From contig NZ_CP019239.1 in NCBI RefSeq assembly GCF_001955715.1, positions 2,232,001 to 2,296,000 of the forward strand: a stretch of DNA of 64,000 nucleotides, given 5' to 3'. Of this stretch, positions 35,215-44,989 are shown piece after piece. The stretch's first letter is position 1, and every line of letters starts with the position of its first letter. The position numbers and the translations under genes were made by a program. This DNA is from Rhodoferax saidenbachensis (lineage in GTDB: Bacteria; Pseudomonadota; Gammaproteobacteria; Burkholderiales; Burkholderiaceae_C). The notes below the pieces were generated by a model. That model was not told the DNA's origin. It saw only the letters and a list, made by a program, of their open reading frames with translations, and made no database searches.

Positions 35215-36345
35215 ATGCAACGCGTTGACCACCCTCTTCTTACCAACAGCCTGGGCAGCCAAAAGTCGCTGACCAGCTTCCATTTTGGAACCGCGGGCAC
35301 GGGCCTGAAGATCTACATCCAGGCCAGCCTGCACGCCGAAGAACTGCCCGGCATGCTGGTTGCGCACCATTTACGGGCGTTGCTCGAAAAGGCCGAGGCC
35401 GCAGGCCAAATCCATGGCGAGATCATTCTGGTGCCCGTGGCCAACCCGCTGGGCCTGGCGCAGCGCCTGGACAACAAACCGATGGGGCGTTTTGACCTGA
35501 ACACCGGGGAAAACTTCAACCGCCACTACCCGGATCTGGCCAAGGCCGTTTTCCCCGCCATACAAAGCGCCTTGGGCAACGACGCGCAGGCGAATGTGGC
35601 CACCGTGCGCCGCGCCATGACCGCATACCTGCGCGACTGGGCGCCCAAGACCGAGCTGGAAAGCCTGCGCCGCACCCTGCTCACGCTGGCCCACGACGCC
35701 GACTTTGTGCTGGACCTGCACTGCGACTGCGAAGGCGTGATGCACTTCTACTCAGAAGAAAGCTGCTGGCCCCCGCTGGAGCCACTGGCGCGTTTTCTGG
35801 GTAGCAAGGCTATCCTGCTGGCCAAAAATTCGGGTGGTGGCCCGTTTGACGAATGCCTGTCGGGCGCGTGGTGGCAACTGGCCGATGCGCTCAAGGCGGC
35901 TGGTGTCAACGCCCCGCTGCCCCAAGGCTGCTGTAGCACCACCATCGAGTTGCGCGGTGAGGCCGATGTGACCCACGCACTGGCGCAAACCGATGCCAAC
36001 GCCATCTTCTCCTTCTTGCAGCACCTGGCAGTGATCAGCAGTGCCACGCCGCCGGTCGTGCCGCCTTTCCAGTGCACGCCCACCCCGCTGGCCGGCTCCG
36101 AAACCCTGAAAGCACCCGGCCCGGGTGTGGTGGTGTTCGTGGCCGAATGTGGCACCCACATGCAGATCGGTGATCTGGTGGCCGAAGTGATTGACCCCAT
36201 TGCCAACCACACCCACCGCGTGGTGGCCGGGGTGGAAGGCACGTTGTACGCCCACATCCGCGACCGTTATGTCACCACCGGCTGCGAACTGGCAAAAATA
36301 GCTGGCAGCAAACCATTTCGCACCGGCGACCTGCTCGGCGCCTGA
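35215..36345 (+). CDS. succinylglutamate desuccinylase/aspartoacylase family (M14-like) protein
   Basis: A zinc-dependent deacylase or carboxypeptidase-like protein of 376 residues. The zinc ligands are visible as SLHAEELPG (HxxE near residues 40-43) and DLHCD (near residue 169). A later TIELRGE segment could supply the catalytic Glu. Such enzymes remove acyl groups from N-acyl amino acids. Its place inside an amino-acid ABC operon, between permease and ATPase genes, suggests that the imported compound is an N-acylated or otherwise conjugated amino acid. Exact substrate unknown. Confidence 0.83.
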   Translation: MQRVDHPLLTNSLGSQKSLTSFHFGTAGTGLKIYIQASLHAEELPGMLVAHHLRALLEKAEAAGQIHGEIILVPVANPLGLAQRLDNKPMGRFDLNTGENFNRHYPDLAKAVFPAIQSALGNDAQANVATVRRAMTAYLRDWAPKTELESLRRTLLTLAHDADFVLDLHCDCEGVMHFYSEESCWPPLEPLARFLGSKAILLAKNSGGGPFDECLSGAWWQLADALKAAGVNAPLPQGCCSTTIELRGEADVTHALAQTDANAIFSFLQHLAVISSATPPVVPPFQCTPTPLAGSETLKAPGPGVVVFVAECGTHMQIGDLVAEVIDPIANHTHRVVAGVEGTLYAHIRDRYVTTGCELAKIAGSKPFRTGDLLGA

Positions 36346-36391
36346 GCCGTCTTCCGCACTGCCTGCCCCGATATTTCACGCATTGAATCCC

Positions 36392-37174
36392 ATGACCACT
36401 TCCGCCCCCCAATTGAAGCTCCAGGTTGACAATATTCACAAGCGTTTTGGCGCCAACGAGGTGCTCAAAGGCGTGTCGCTGTCGGCCCATGCTGGCGACG
36501 TGATCGCCATCATCGGCAGCTCGGGCTCGGGCAAGAGCACCTTTCTGCGCTGCATCAACCTGCTGGAAAAACCGCACGAAGGCCGTATCAGCGTGGCCGG
36601 AGAAGAGATCAAGCTGGCTGCCGGCTCCAACGGCGAACTGAACGCCACGGATTCCAAGCAACTGGCGCGCATGCGCACCAAGCTGGCCATGGTGTTCCAG
36701 CACTTCAACCTGTGGGCCCACATGACGGTGCTGCAAAACATCATCGAAGCACCGGTGCACGTGATGGGCATTCCCAAAGACCAGGCCGTTGCCACCGCGC
36801 GCAAATACCTCGCCAAGGTCGGCTTGGAGGGCAAGGAAGACAGCTACCCGGCCCACCTCTCTGGCGGTCAGCAGCAGCGTGTGGCGATTGCCCGCGCACT
36901 GGCCATGGAGCCCGAGGTCATGCTGTTTGACGAACCCACCAGCGCGCTGGACCCCGAGCTGGTGTCCGAAGTGCTCAAGGTCATGAAAAACCTGGCCCTG
37001 GAAGGCCGCACCATGGTGGTCGTGACCCACGAAATGGGCTTTGCCCGCGAGGTGGCCAACCACCTGGTCTTCCTGCACAAGGGCCTGATCGAAGAACAGG
37101 GCAAACCAGCCGAAGTGCTGACCAACCCGAAGAGCGAACGTCTCGCGCAATTCCTTTCGGGCAGCCTGAAATAG
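36392..37174 (+). CDS. polar amino-acid ABC transporter ATP-binding protein (HisP-like)
   Basis: A 260-residue ATPase with Walker [10 protein letters not shown] near residue 41, Q-loop FQHFNLW, signature [15 protein letters not shown], Walker [13 protein letters not shown] and H-loop VVTHEMGFA. The insert [12 protein letters not shown] is typical of HisP/ArtP members. ATG 36392 is preferred over a TTG at 36383. It completes the importer begun at 32906. The diguanylate cyclase gene starts 20 bp downstream. Confidence 0.93.
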   Translation: MTTSAPQLKLQVDNIHKRFGANEVLKGVSLSAHAGDVIAIIGSSGSGKSTFLRCINLLEKPHEGRISVAGEEIKLAAGSNGELNATDSKQLARMRTKLAMVFQHFNLWAHMTVLQNIIEAPVHVMGIPKDQAVATARKYLAKVGLEGKEDSYPAHLSGGQQQRVAIARALAMEPEVMLFDEPTSALDPELVSEVLKVMKNLALEGRTMVVVTHEMGFAREVANHLVFLHKGLIEEQGKPAEVLTNPKSERLAQFLSGSLK

Positions 37175-37194
37175 CCCACCCACAGGTGACCACC

Positions 37195-39252
37195 GTGTCG
37201 TCCCACGAAGAATCGACACTGTTTGAGTTCTTGCCCATCGGGGCCTACCGGTCTGCGCCGGACGGCACGCTGCTGCGCATCAACACCGCACTGCTGCGGC
37301 TCAACGGCTACGCCACCGAAGCCGAGTTCCGTGCCGACACCAAAAACACCGCGCGCGATCCCTATGTCGCGCCCGGACGGCGCCGGCAGTTCATGGATCT
37401 GCTGTCAAGCCAGGGCCAGGTGCGCAACTTCGAATCGGAGATGGTGCGCTTCAACGCGCCAGAGACCATGTGGGTACGTGAGCACGCGCACGTGGTGCGC
37501 GATCCGCAGGGCGAGGTGCTGTACTTCGAAGGCACGATCGAAGACATCACCGAAGAACGTTCTGCCACGGCGCGGCTGGAGCAGAGCGAGGCGATCCTGC
37601 AAAGCATCCTGCACACCATTCCCGATCAGGTCTGGCTCAAGGACGTGGACGGTGTTTACCTCGCCTGCAACGACCAGTTTGCCAGCAACATGGGCACCAA
37701 GGCGGTGACCGTGGTGGGCACCACCGACGCCGCCTGGGTGAGTGCCGAGCTCGAACAGCAGTTCATCGATGCCGACCGCCGCGCCATCCAGTGGGGCAAG
37801 GCCATGCATTACCAGGAGGCGCTGATCACGACCTCCAATCCACAAGGCGACTGGTTTGAAGTGAGCCGCATACCGGTGCGCGACGGCGAAGGCCACACCA
37901 TCGGCGTACTGGGCATTGCGCGGAATATCCAGGAACGCCGCGACGCAGAGAGCCAACTGCGCGACGCCAGCGAACAACTCGAACTGGTCATGATGGGCGC
38001 CGACCTGGGCCGCTGGGACCACGACCTGACCCAGGAAAAAGGCTACCGCCTGGACGCACGTGCCTGCCAGATCCTGGGCCGCCCGGCCCATGAGGCCACG
38101 CAGTACCGCGCCTGGGGCCACCTGATCCATCCCGACGACCTGCCGGGCACGCTGCGCGCCATGCGCTCCCATCTGGGTGGCAACACCCGCGCCTACGAGG
38201 CCGAGTACCGTGCCCGCCATACCGATGGCCGCTGGATCTGGCTGGCCAGCCGCGGCAAGGTGGTGCAGACCGGGCAGGACGAACAGCCGCTGCGCATGGT
38301 GGGCACCATCATGGACATCTCGGCGCGCAAACAGGCCGAGATCAAACTGCGTGCCACACAGGCCGAGCTGCAGGCCACGCTCAACGCGATTCCCGACCTG
38401 CTCATTGAGTTCAGCGCCGACGGCCACTACCGCGCGATACACAGCCACACCGGAACCGATCTGATTGCCCCCATCGAAGAACAGATCGGCAAAACCCTGC
38501 ACCAGGTCATCAACCTTGAAGCAGCAGACACCTGCATGGCCGCCTTGCGGGAGGCACTGGAAGTGGGCCATTCATTTGGCAAGCAGTACTGGGTGGACGG
38601 CCCGAACGGAAAGATCTGGTTTGAGCTGTCGGCCGTGCGTAAGCCGACCGAGCCTGGCGACGAGCAACGCCTGATCGCCGTGGCGCGCAACATCACCGAA
38701 CGCAAGATGGCCGAGGAGTCCATTCGCCACCTGGCCTTCCACGACAGCCTGACCGACCTGCCCAACCGCCGCCTGCTGGGTGACCGGCTGCAACAGGCCG
38801 TGACGGCCAGTGCCCGCCAGCAGCAATACGGCGCCCTGCTGTTTCTGGACCTGGATCGCTTCAAACAACTCAACGACACCCAGGGCCACGAAGTCGGCGA
38901 TCTGCTGCTCAAGGAAGTGGCGCAACGCCTCAAGCTCTGCGTGCGCGCCATTGACACCGTGGCGCGTCTGGGCGGTGACGAGTTTGTGGTGCTGATCCAG
39001 GACCTCAGCACCGAACCCGATGCAGCCCGCCTGCACGCCACCACCGTGGGCCACAAGATTCTGGCCAGTCTGAACGAGCCCTACACACTGGGCGGGCTGG
39101 AGGCGAGCACCACACCCAGCATCGGCATCACCCTGTTCCAGGGCAATGTGGTGCCCCCCGCAGAGATTCTGAAACAGGCCGACATGGCCATGTACCAAGC
39201 CAAGGCCGAAGGCCGCAACACGCTCTGCTTTTACGCGCAAAATACGGCTTAA
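37195..39252 (+). CDS. PAS-domain diguanylate cyclase
   Basis: Makes the second messenger c-di-GMP. The 685-residue protein has about four PAS/PAC modules in tandem (roughly 1-120, 120-250, 255-385 and 385-510), then a GGDEF domain from about 515. The active-site motif is intact (RLGGDEFVVL), and an RxxD inhibitory site (RAID) lies five residues before it. There is no EAL domain and no membrane segment, so it is a cytoplasmic sensor. GTG 37195 has AGGTG 7 bp upstream; GTG 37186 is the alternative. It appears co-transcribed with the amino-acid importer. Confidence 0.9.
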   Translation: MSSHEESTLFEFLPIGAYRSAPDGTLLRINTALLRLNGYATEAEFRADTKNTARDPYVAPGRRRQFMDLLSSQGQVRNFESEMVRFNAPETMWVREHAHVVRDPQGEVLYFEGTIEDITEERSATARLEQSEAILQSILHTIPDQVWLKDVDGVYLACNDQFASNMGTKAVTVVGTTDAAWVSAELEQQFIDADRRAIQWGKAMHYQEALITTSNPQGDWFEVSRIPVRDGEGHTIGVLGIARNIQERRDAESQLRDASEQLELVMMGADLGRWDHDLTQEKGYRLDARACQILGRPAHEATQYRAWGHLIHPDDLPGTLRAMRSHLGGNTRAYEAEYRARHTDGRWIWLASRGKVVQTGQDEQPLRMVGTIMDISARKQAEIKLRATQAELQATLNAIPDLLIEFSADGHYRAIHSHTGTDLIAPIEEQIGKTLHQVINLEAADTCMAALREALEVGHSFGKQYWVDGPNGKIWFELSAVRKPTEPGDEQRLIAVARNITERKMAEESIRHLAFHDSLTDLPNRRLLGDRLQQAVTASARQQQYGALLFLDLDRFKQLNDTQGHEVGDLLLKEVAQRLKLCVRAIDTVARLGGDEFVVLIQDLSTEPDAARLHATTVGHKILASLNEPYTLGGLEASTTPSIGITLFQGNVVPPAEILKQADMAMYQAKAEGRNTLCFYAQNTA

Positions 39253-39283
39253 GCGTCCGTTGGCGAATACAGCGCCATTTACA

Positions 39284-39343
39284 GATAAAAATGGGCTCTA
39301 GCCCTCATACAGTCTGCGCAAGCAGCTATAAAAACAATAGCAA
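39284..39343. repeat. Interspersed repeat, family B, copy 4 (reverse orientation)
   Basis: Contains ATGGGCTCTAGCCCTCATAC ... TGCGCAAGCAGCTAT ... AATAGC. It lies in the 94-bp gap before the acyltransferase gene and ends 3 bp from its ATG, so it replaces any normal leader. Confidence 0.75.
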
Positions 39344-39346
39344 ACC

Positions 39347-40276
39347 ATGCTTCACTTCTTACCCCCTGCCCTGCGCGGCCTGATCGCCACGCTGCTCATG
39401 GTGCTCAATACGCTGTTCTGGGTGCCCATCCTGCTGGCGTTCACCGTGGTCAAGCTGGTGCTGCCCTTCAGACAGGTGCGCCTGTTGCTGGACCCGGTGT
39501 TGCTGTTCATCGCCGAATCCTGGATCTCGTGCAACAGCGGCTGGATGGACCTGACGCAGAAGACCGAGTGGGATGTGCAAGGTGTGGACGGGCTGGACCC
39601 GCACAGCTGGTACATGGTCAACAGCAACCACCAGTCCTGGGTCGACATTCTGGTGCTGCAGTACCACCTGAACCGGCGCATTCCGCTGCTCAAGTTTTTC
39701 CTGAAAGCACAGCTCATCTGGGTTCCGGTGATTGGTGTGGCCTGGTGGGCGCTGGACTTTCCGTTCATGCGCCGCCACAGCGAAGAGTTTTTAAAGAAAC
39801 ACCCCGAAATGCGCGGCAAGGACCAGGAGACCACGCGCAAAGCCTGTGCCAAGTTCGCCCTGATTCCCACCAGCGTGATGAACTTCCTGGAGGGAACACG
39901 TTTCACTCCGGCCAAACACGCCAAGCAAAACTCGCCTTACCAACACCTGCTCAAACCCAAAGCGGGCGGCATGGCGCTGGCGCTGGATGCCATGGGCGAG
40001 AAGTTCCAGTCCATCCTCGATGTGACCATCGTCTATCCCGACGGTATTCCCACCTTTGGCCATTTCCTGCGTGGCAACCTGCGCCGCGTGGTCGTGCGCG
40101 TGCGCAGCCTGCCGGTGCCAAAGCATCTGCTGGGCGGCAACTACTCGGGCGACCCGGCTTTTCGCGAAGCGTTCTCCCAATGGGTGCAACAGCTGTGGCG
40201 TGACAAGGACGCCCAGATCACCGCGCTGCTGGAAGAAAGCGCGGCGGCCACCACCCTGCCCCCCGCGCGTGGCTAA
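39347..40276 (+). CDS. PlsC-like acyltransferase (YihG type)
   Basis: A membrane-bound glycerolipid acyltransferase of 309 residues. An N-terminal membrane helix (residues 8-38) is followed by the catalytic block I NHQSWVD (HX4D) near residue 93 and block III FLEGTRF near residue 182. This matches the YihG/1-acylglycerol-3-phosphate acyltransferase branch, which adds unsaturated acyl chains to lysophosphatidate. There is little space for a ribosome site, because a repeat abuts the ATG. Confidence 0.85.
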   Translation: MLHFLPPALRGLIATLLMVLNTLFWVPILLAFTVVKLVLPFRQVRLLLDPVLLFIAESWISCNSGWMDLTQKTEWDVQGVDGLDPHSWYMVNSNHQSWVDILVLQYHLNRRIPLLKFFLKAQLIWVPVIGVAWWALDFPFMRRHSEEFLKKHPEMRGKDQETTRKACAKFALIPTSVMNFLEGTRFTPAKHAKQNSPYQHLLKPKAGGMALALDAMGEKFQSILDVTIVYPDGIPTFGHFLRGNLRRVVVRVRSLPVPKHLLGGNYSGDPAFREAFSQWVQQLWRDKDAQITALLEESAAATTLPPARG

Positions 40277-40340
40277 GCGCGGCTAAACTTCGCCGCTCGC
40301 CCACGCCAACCCTGGCTTCGCATTCCACGAGTTCCCTACC

Positions 40341-41282
40341 TTGCCCCCTACCGCATCCGCTCCCCTGCCATTCTTCACGCGTCCGCGCATCGTTTTTCTG
40401 CTGGCCAGCCTGTGCTGCCTGTTGTGGGGCAGTGCCTACCCGGCCATCAAACAGGGCTACGCGCTGCTGGAAATTGGCCGCAACGACCTGGCCGCACAGT
40501 TGCTGTTTGCGGGTTACCGTTTTGTGGGCGCCGGTGCGCTGCTGCTGGTGTTTGCCAAGCTCTCCGGCAAGTCACTGGTGCTGCACCGCGCGCAGGCCGG
40601 CCAAGTGGCGCTGCTGGGTGTGTTGCAGACCACACTGCAGTACATCTTTTTCTACATCGGCCTGGCCCACACCACGGGGGTGAAGGGCTCCATCCTCAAC
40701 GCCTCGGGCGTGTTTTTCAGCGTGCTGCTGGCGCATTTTGTGTACCACAACGACACCCTCACCTGGCGCAAGATCACGGGTTGCGCGCTGGGCTTTGCCG
40801 GTGTGCTGGCTGTGAACCTGGGCGGACTGCTGGGTGGCGGTGCGGCGGCCAACGCGGAGTTTTCGTTGCTCGGTGAAGGATTCATTGTGCTGGCGGCGCT
40901 GGTGCTGTCAGCGGCTTCGTTGTACGGCAAACGCATCTCGCAAGGCATGGACTCGGTGGTCATGACCGGCTACCAGCTCGGCATGGGCGGCGTGGCGCTG
41001 GTGGCGATTGGCTGGGTGGCGGGCGGGCGCATTAGCGCGTTTGGCGTAGCACCCGCGCTGCTGCTGGGCTACATGGCAGTACTGTCGGCCGTGGCCTTTG
41101 CGTTGTGGAGCGTGTTGCTCAAGTTCAACCGCGTGAGCACCGTGGCGGTGTACAGCTTTCTGGTGCCGGTGTTTGGCGCCTGCCTCTCGGCGCTGTTCCT
41201 CGGCGAGTCGCTGCTGGAGTGGAAATACCTGGTGGCCCTGCTCATGGTGAGCGTAGGCATCTGGTGGGTGTCCAAAACCTGA
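40341..41282 (+). CDS. EamA/DMT-superfamily transporter
   Basis: A 313-residue inner-membrane protein with ten predicted helices in two EamA repeats ([16 protein letters not shown] near the N-terminus and [21 protein letters not shown] in the second half). The start is uncertain: no ATG occurs before the first helix, so TTG at 40341 is proposed. It is probably an exporter of small polar metabolites; substrate unknown. It is followed 8 bp later by a YnfA-type small membrane protein. The other DMT protein of this window (19735) is not a close copy. Confidence 0.82.
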   Translation: MPPTASAPLPFFTRPRIVFLLASLCCLLWGSAYPAIKQGYALLEIGRNDLAAQLLFAGYRFVGAGALLLVFAKLSGKSLVLHRAQAGQVALLGVLQTTLQYIFFYIGLAHTTGVKGSILNASGVFFSVLLAHFVYHNDTLTWRKITGCALGFAGVLAVNLGGLLGGGAAANAEFSLLGEGFIVLAALVLSAASLYGKRISQGMDSVVMTGYQLGMGGVALVAIGWVAGGRISAFGVAPALLLGYMAVLSAVAFALWSVLLKFNRVSTVAVYSFLVPVFGACLSALFLGESLLEWKYLVALLMVSVGIWWVSKT

Positions 41283-41290
41283 GCCTTCCG

Positions 41291-41623
41291 ATGGACATGC
41301 TGAAAACACTGGGCCTGTTTGCCACCACCGCAGTGGCGGAAATTCTGGGCTGTTACCTGGTCTGGCTGTGGCTCGCACAGGGCCGCGCCATCTGGCTGCT
41401 GTTGCCCGCAGCACTGAGCCTGGCCGCCTTTGCCTGGCTGCTCACATTGCACCCCAGTGCGGCCGGTCGCGTGTACGCGGCCTATGGCGGTGTCTACATC
41501 GGCATGGCGCTGGTATGGCTGTGGCTGGTGGATGGCATCCAACCCAGCACGACGGACTGGGTTGGTGCCGCGGTCAGCCTGCTGGGCATGGGCATCATCA
41601 TGTTTGGCCCACGCCCGACCTAA
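41291..41623 (+). CDS. YnfA/UPF0060 family small membrane protein
   Basis: A 110-residue inner-membrane protein with four predicted helices, matching YnfA (UPF0060), including [19 protein letters not shown] near the start and [19 protein letters not shown] in the third helix. Relatives belong to the DMT superfamily and include small multidrug exporters. The ATG at 41291 follows the DMT transporter gene by 8 bp, so the pair may be co-expressed. Confidence 0.88.
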   Translation: MDMLKTLGLFATTAVAEILGCYLVWLWLAQGRAIWLLLPAALSLAAFAWLLTLHPSAAGRVYAAYGGVYIGMALVWLWLVDGIQPSTTDWVGAAVSLLGMGIIMFGPRPT

Positions 41624-41640
41624 AACCGCAGACAACACGC

Positions 41641-41750
41641 ATCCCCTTCAGGCTGAGCTTGTCGAAGCCCTCAGCAATTGCCGATTGGTAAAGGCTGCGT
41701 TTCGCCCTTCGACACGCTCAGGACAGGCCAGGCTCAACGCGAACGGACAT
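41641..41750. repeat. Interspersed inverted repeat, family A, copy 5 (long form, inverted)
   Basis: Contains TTCAGGCTGAGCTTGTCGAA on the left and GTTTCGCCCTTCGACACGCT followed by CAGGCTCAACGCGAACGGAC on the right. This is the reverse layout of copy 4. It lies between convergent genes, where its hairpin could end transcription from both sides. Confidence 0.85.
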
Positions 41751-41766
41751 AGGCATTGAAGGCTGT

Positions 41767-42657
41767 TTAGCGTTGCTGCGTCTTGCCGGTGTCATCCGAC
41801 AACAGGATTTCCACGCGGCGGTTCTGCTGGCGGCCGGCAGCCGTATCGTTGCTGGCCACCGAGTACGCAGCGCCATAACCACGCACACCAATGCGTTCTA
41901 TGCCAATGCCCATTTGCAGCAAGGCATCACGCACCGAGATACCGCGGCGCTCCGACAAATCCTGGTTGTAGGCAACGGTGCCGGTGCTGTCGGTAAAACC
42001 TTCCACCAGCACGGTGCGCAACGGGTTTTGCTGCAGTACCGTGGCCAGCTTCTGCACGTTGCGCAGGCCGTCCGGTGTCAGGCTTGCGCGGTCCGTACCA
42101 AACAGCACTTCGCCCAGCGTGATCACCATGCCACGCTCGGTCTTTTGGGCGGACAGGTCGGCCAGTTGGGCTTCGAGCTGTGCGGTGCGTGCCTGGGCCT
42201 CTGCCGCTTTTTGTTGCGCAAGGGCCGCTTCGCTCTGGGCCTGCTGCGCGATCGCCTGCGACTGCTGTGCGTTGGTGTTGGCCTGCATGGCTTCCGTGGT
42301 GCGCTGAATCAAGCGCATCTCATCACGTTCCTTGGCCGCGCGGGCGGCCTGTGCTTCCGTCTGCTTCTGTTTCACCACGACGCTGGTCATGGCGATTTTT
42401 TGCTGCGCCAGTTCGGCCAGGGCATCGACCCGGTCCTTGGCAGCGCCTTGGGCCGAGGCGTTATTGGCACGCTGCATGGCGTCGCTGGCCAGTTTCATCT
42501 CCAACGGAGCGTAGGTGGGTACGTCCGGGTTGGCTTGGATCTGGCTGTAGTCATTGCGTGTGCTCTCCAGCAGCGTGGTGCTGGTGGGCTTGGATGCACA
42601 GGCGCCGAGCACCAAAGCGATAGCCAGAACGGCGGGGGTCAGTACGAATTTTTTCAT
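41767..42657 (-). CDS. OmpA-family outer-membrane lipoprotein with DUF4398-like region
   Basis: A 296-residue lipoprotein. The signal peptide ends in the lipobox LGAC (Cys near 20). A DUF4398-like helical region (DYSQIQANPDVPTYAPLEMK) and a Gln/Ala-rich coiled-coil stretch (about residues 95-170) follow. The C-terminal OmpA domain has FGTDRASLTP, VEGFTDSTGTVAYNQDLSERR and GYGAAYSV, with the Asp/Arg residues that bind peptidoglycan. ATG 42657 is preceded by AAGGAAT. It likely links the outer membrane to the cell wall. Confidence 0.88.
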   Translation of the reverse strand: MKKFVLTPAVLAIALVLGACASKPTSTTLLESTRNDYSQIQANPDVPTYAPLEMKLASDAMQRANNASAQGAAKDRVDALAELAQQKIAMTSVVVKQKQTEAQAARAAKERDEMRLIQRTTEAMQANTNAQQSQAIAQQAQSEAALAQQKAAEAQARTAQLEAQLADLSAQKTERGMVITLGEVLFGTDRASLTPDGLRNVQKLATVLQQNPLRTVLVEGFTDSTGTVAYNQDLSERRGISVRDALLQMGIGIERIGVRGYGAAYSVASNDTAAGRQQNRRVEILLSDDTGKTQQR

Positions 42658-42704
42658 GGTGGATTCCTTCAAAGGTTAGAGAAAAAGTGCGCTGGCGTGG
42701 GTGC

Positions 42705-43580
42705 TCAGCTAAGGGGGCTGTCGGTGGACAGTGCTTGGGGAACGTGTTGCGGCAGTACCAGCACGCCTTGTGCGTTGGGCAAGGCCTCGATCTTCATGAC
42801 CGGTGCTGTCCCCTGCACGCCGCCAAAAATGGTGGCAAACGCGGCATCGGCCGCGTCGCGTCCGGTGGCAAAACGCACAAAGCCCATGGGAATGGCGGTG
42901 CCAGACGGGTCAAACAAATACCAGCGCTGCCCCACAAACACTTCCACATAGGCGTGAAAGTCGGTAGGTCCCAGCGCCGGATCGGCACCGTAATCAATGC
43001 CGGTGGCAAAACGCGCGGGGATGTTCACGCCGCGGCACAGTGCAATCATCAAATGGGCAAAGTCGCGGCAGACACCGGTTTCGTCCACCAGAGTGTCCAA
43101 CGCTGTGGTGTTGCCATTGGACGTGTTGGAACGGAACATCACGCGTTGCGTGACCCAGTTGCTGATGGCCTGCACCCGGGTGAACCCCTGCGGCAGGTGG
43201 CCAAACTCCTTCACCGCCAGGCGGTGCAGGCGGTCAGACTCGCAGTAGCGGCTGGGGTAGATGTACGGCAACACCGCACCGGGCAGATCCGCCACGCTGA
43301 CCTCGGCCACTTCCATCGGCTGCGCCACATGGTGGTCCAGGTCCACCACCGCGTCGTAATGCACGGTGAGCGGCCCGGCCTCCGGGGCATGCAGTCGCAA
43401 GTAGCGGTTGTGGGTCACCGCATCGGTGTACATCGCGGGTTGCAGCGGCTGGCTGATGGTCAGCGACTCACGCACCACCGTCTGGTGCGCGGTCTGGGCC
43501 GCATGGATGTTGAAGATGAAATCGCAGCCGGGCTGCGTGATTTCATAGTTCAAGGTGATGGAGAAGCCCAGCCTAAGCAC
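42705..43580 (-). CDS. transglutaminase-like cysteine protease-fold protein
   Basis: A 291-residue cytoplasmic-looking protein with the transglutaminase-like catalytic triad: Cys in ETGVCRDFAHL, His in TDFHAYVEVF and Asp in LFDPSGT. The N-terminal 120 residues form the beta-rich domain usual in bacterial members. Start is GTG at 43580, overlapping the stop of the crystallin-like gene by 8 bp. In many bacteria such proteins sit near circularly permuted ATP-grasp genes for peptide modification, but no such gene is seen here. Substrate unknown. Confidence 0.85.
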   Translation of the reverse strand: MLRLGFSITLNYEITQPGCDFIFNIHAAQTAHQTVVRESLTISQPLQPAMYTDAVTHNRYLRLHAPEAGPLTVHYDAVVDLDHHVAQPMEVAEVSVADLPGAVLPYIYPSRYCESDRLHRLAVKEFGHLPQGFTRVQAISNWVTQRVMFRSNTSNGNTTALDTLVDETGVCRDFAHLMIALCRGVNIPARFATGIDYGADPALGPTDFHAYVEVFVGQRWYLFDPSGTAIPMGFVRFATGRDAADAAFATIFGGVQGTAPVMKIEALPNAQGVLVLPQHVPQALSTDSPLS

Positions 43581-44382
43581 GCGGCTCGCCCTTGGCGTTT
43601 ACGCGGATGGTCTTGCCCGGAGGCGAAGTCATCTGCACCTGGTGCTCCTGGCCCCGGAAGGTGTAACCCACGTCCCAGAACTCGGGCTTGGCCTGGCTGG
43701 TGTTGGTGCTGCAGCGTTCTACTTCCCGCGTGGTGGCGGGTGTGTTGTCACGCCCCACATGGGCGCCTACGGCCGCACCGGCGACAGCGCCACCGACGGT
43801 GGCCAGATCACGCCCACCGCCGCTGCCCACCTGGTGACCCAACACGCCGCCCAGCAATCCGCCGATCAGCGCGCCGGTGGGGTTCAACTTGCCCTGGGTG
43901 GCGGGCACATCTTCACGCTCCATCCAGCAACGTTTCTCGGGCGGGCCCACCACCGCGCGCACGGATTGGACATTGGCGTTAAACAGTTTCTCGCCGCGGC
44001 GGCGGCGGTTGTCGTACACCGGTTGCACCGGCAGAGGGGCATAACGGCTGTCATCAATACGTGCCTCCTTGTGGATGGCGCGCACCGAAGAGATGCGGTC
44101 GTTCATGCCCATGGCCGTCAGCGAGGCGTAACGCCCCGGGCGCAGCACCACGCAGCGCCCGCCGAAGTAGGCGTCGTCACACGCCTCCCAGCGGTCATTC
44201 AGCACAATCGCCGAGGTGGCACGGTCGTTGAACCCTGTGGTCCTGAAGTTGTCGATGGGCAAGGTGGCAGAGACCGAGCGTCCCTGAAAATCCTGGTTTT
44301 CGTAGAAGATGATTTCTGCGCTGGCCATGCCGGCGCTGACCAGAGCGGTCACTGCCAACAGGTGTTTAAAAGTCGTTTTCAT
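43573..44382 (-). CDS. beta/gamma-crystallin-fold envelope protein with glycine zipper
   Basis: A 269-residue secreted or envelope protein. The signal peptide is MKTTFKHLLAVTALVSAGMA with cleavage after ASA. A beta/gamma-crystallin domain follows (residues about 22-110: FYENQDFQGRSVSATLP ... CVVLRPGRYASLTAMG), in which paired Greek-key motifs may bind Ca2+. A glycine-zipper segment (GALIGGLLGGVLGHQVGSG) sits at about 185-220 and can insert in membranes. The fusion suggests an outer-envelope stress or integrity protein. The ATG at 44382 is chosen for the signal peptide. Confidence 0.82.
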   Translation of the reverse strand: MKTTFKHLLAVTALVSAGMASAEIIFYENQDFQGRSVSATLPIDNFRTTGFNDRATSAIVLNDRWEACDDAYFGGRCVVLRPGRYASLTAMGMNDRISSVRAIHKEARIDDSRYAPLPVQPVYDNRRRRGEKLFNANVQSVRAVVGPPEKRCWMEREDVPATQGKLNPTGALIGGLLGGVLGHQVGSGGGRDLATVGGAVAGAAVGAHVGRDNTPATTREVERCSTNTSQAKPEFWDVGYTFRGQEHQVQMTSPPGKTIRVNAKGEPRA

Positions 44383-44676
44383 GGTGGTTCCCGTAAGTGA
44401 CAAAGGCCGCTGCAGTGCCCTGTGGCGGATGCAGTGGATGTGTGGGTCCAAGCATCCGGCAATGCGTGGTCCGTGCGAAGCGGCGAAGGCCGCCACTTGC
44501 CGTAGTCGCAGTCCTACGCACCCCGGTGCTGTCAGAGTGCTCCTACAGCCCAGCGGCCTGTGGTCTGACACGCCTGCGGCGAGATGACCGATTCCACTCT
44601 GGCACCCGTCCGCGCACAATGAATTCGAAGCCAGTCCAACGGCTGCTTCACCTTCCCACCCACTTCAAGGAATCCC
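44383..44676. other. 294-bp non-coding divergent region
   Basis: It lies between the crystallin-like gene (minus) and the YqjD-like gene (plus). No gene or repeat is seen. AAGGAATCCC precedes the plus-strand ATG as its ribosome site. A promoter for each side must lie here, but none is convincing by eye. Confidence 0.45.
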
Positions 44677-44961
44677 ATGAAAAACGAACCCAACCTCCAC
44701 ACCAACAACGGCAGCGTCGCCGCCAACCAGATCGCTCCGCTGCTGGACCGCGCCACCGAACAGGCCGGTGCCCTGGCACAACGCGGCTTGCATGCCGTGC
44801 AGGACAGCGCACAGCAACTGCGCGAGAAAGCCGCCCACTCCGGTGAAGTGACGGTGCGTTATATTCAGAGCGACCCGGTCAAGGCCGTGCTGATTGCTGC
44901 AGCCACCGGCGCGGCACTGATGGCCCTGATCAGTCTGGCGAGCCGCTCACGCCACCATTAA
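44677..44961 (+). CDS. YqjD/ElaB-like (DUF883) membrane-anchored protein
   Basis: A 94-residue protein with a helical, Ala/Gln-rich cytoplasmic part (residues 15-60) and a C-terminal membrane anchor (KAVLIAAATGAALMALISLA) followed by a basic tail RSRHH. This matches the YqjD/ElaB/YgaM group, which ties ribosomes to the inner membrane in stationary phase in E. coli. The two following genes resemble YqjE and YqjK, so the three repeat the E. coli yqjDEK order. The role here is by family only. Confidence 0.8.
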   Translation: MKNEPNLHTNNGSVAANQIAPLLDRATEQAGALAQRGLHAVQDSAQQLREKAAHSGEVTVRYIQSDPVKAVLIAAATGAALMALISLASRSRHH

Positions 44962-44989
44962 TCCAACAAGCGCACAGGACACAGGCAAC

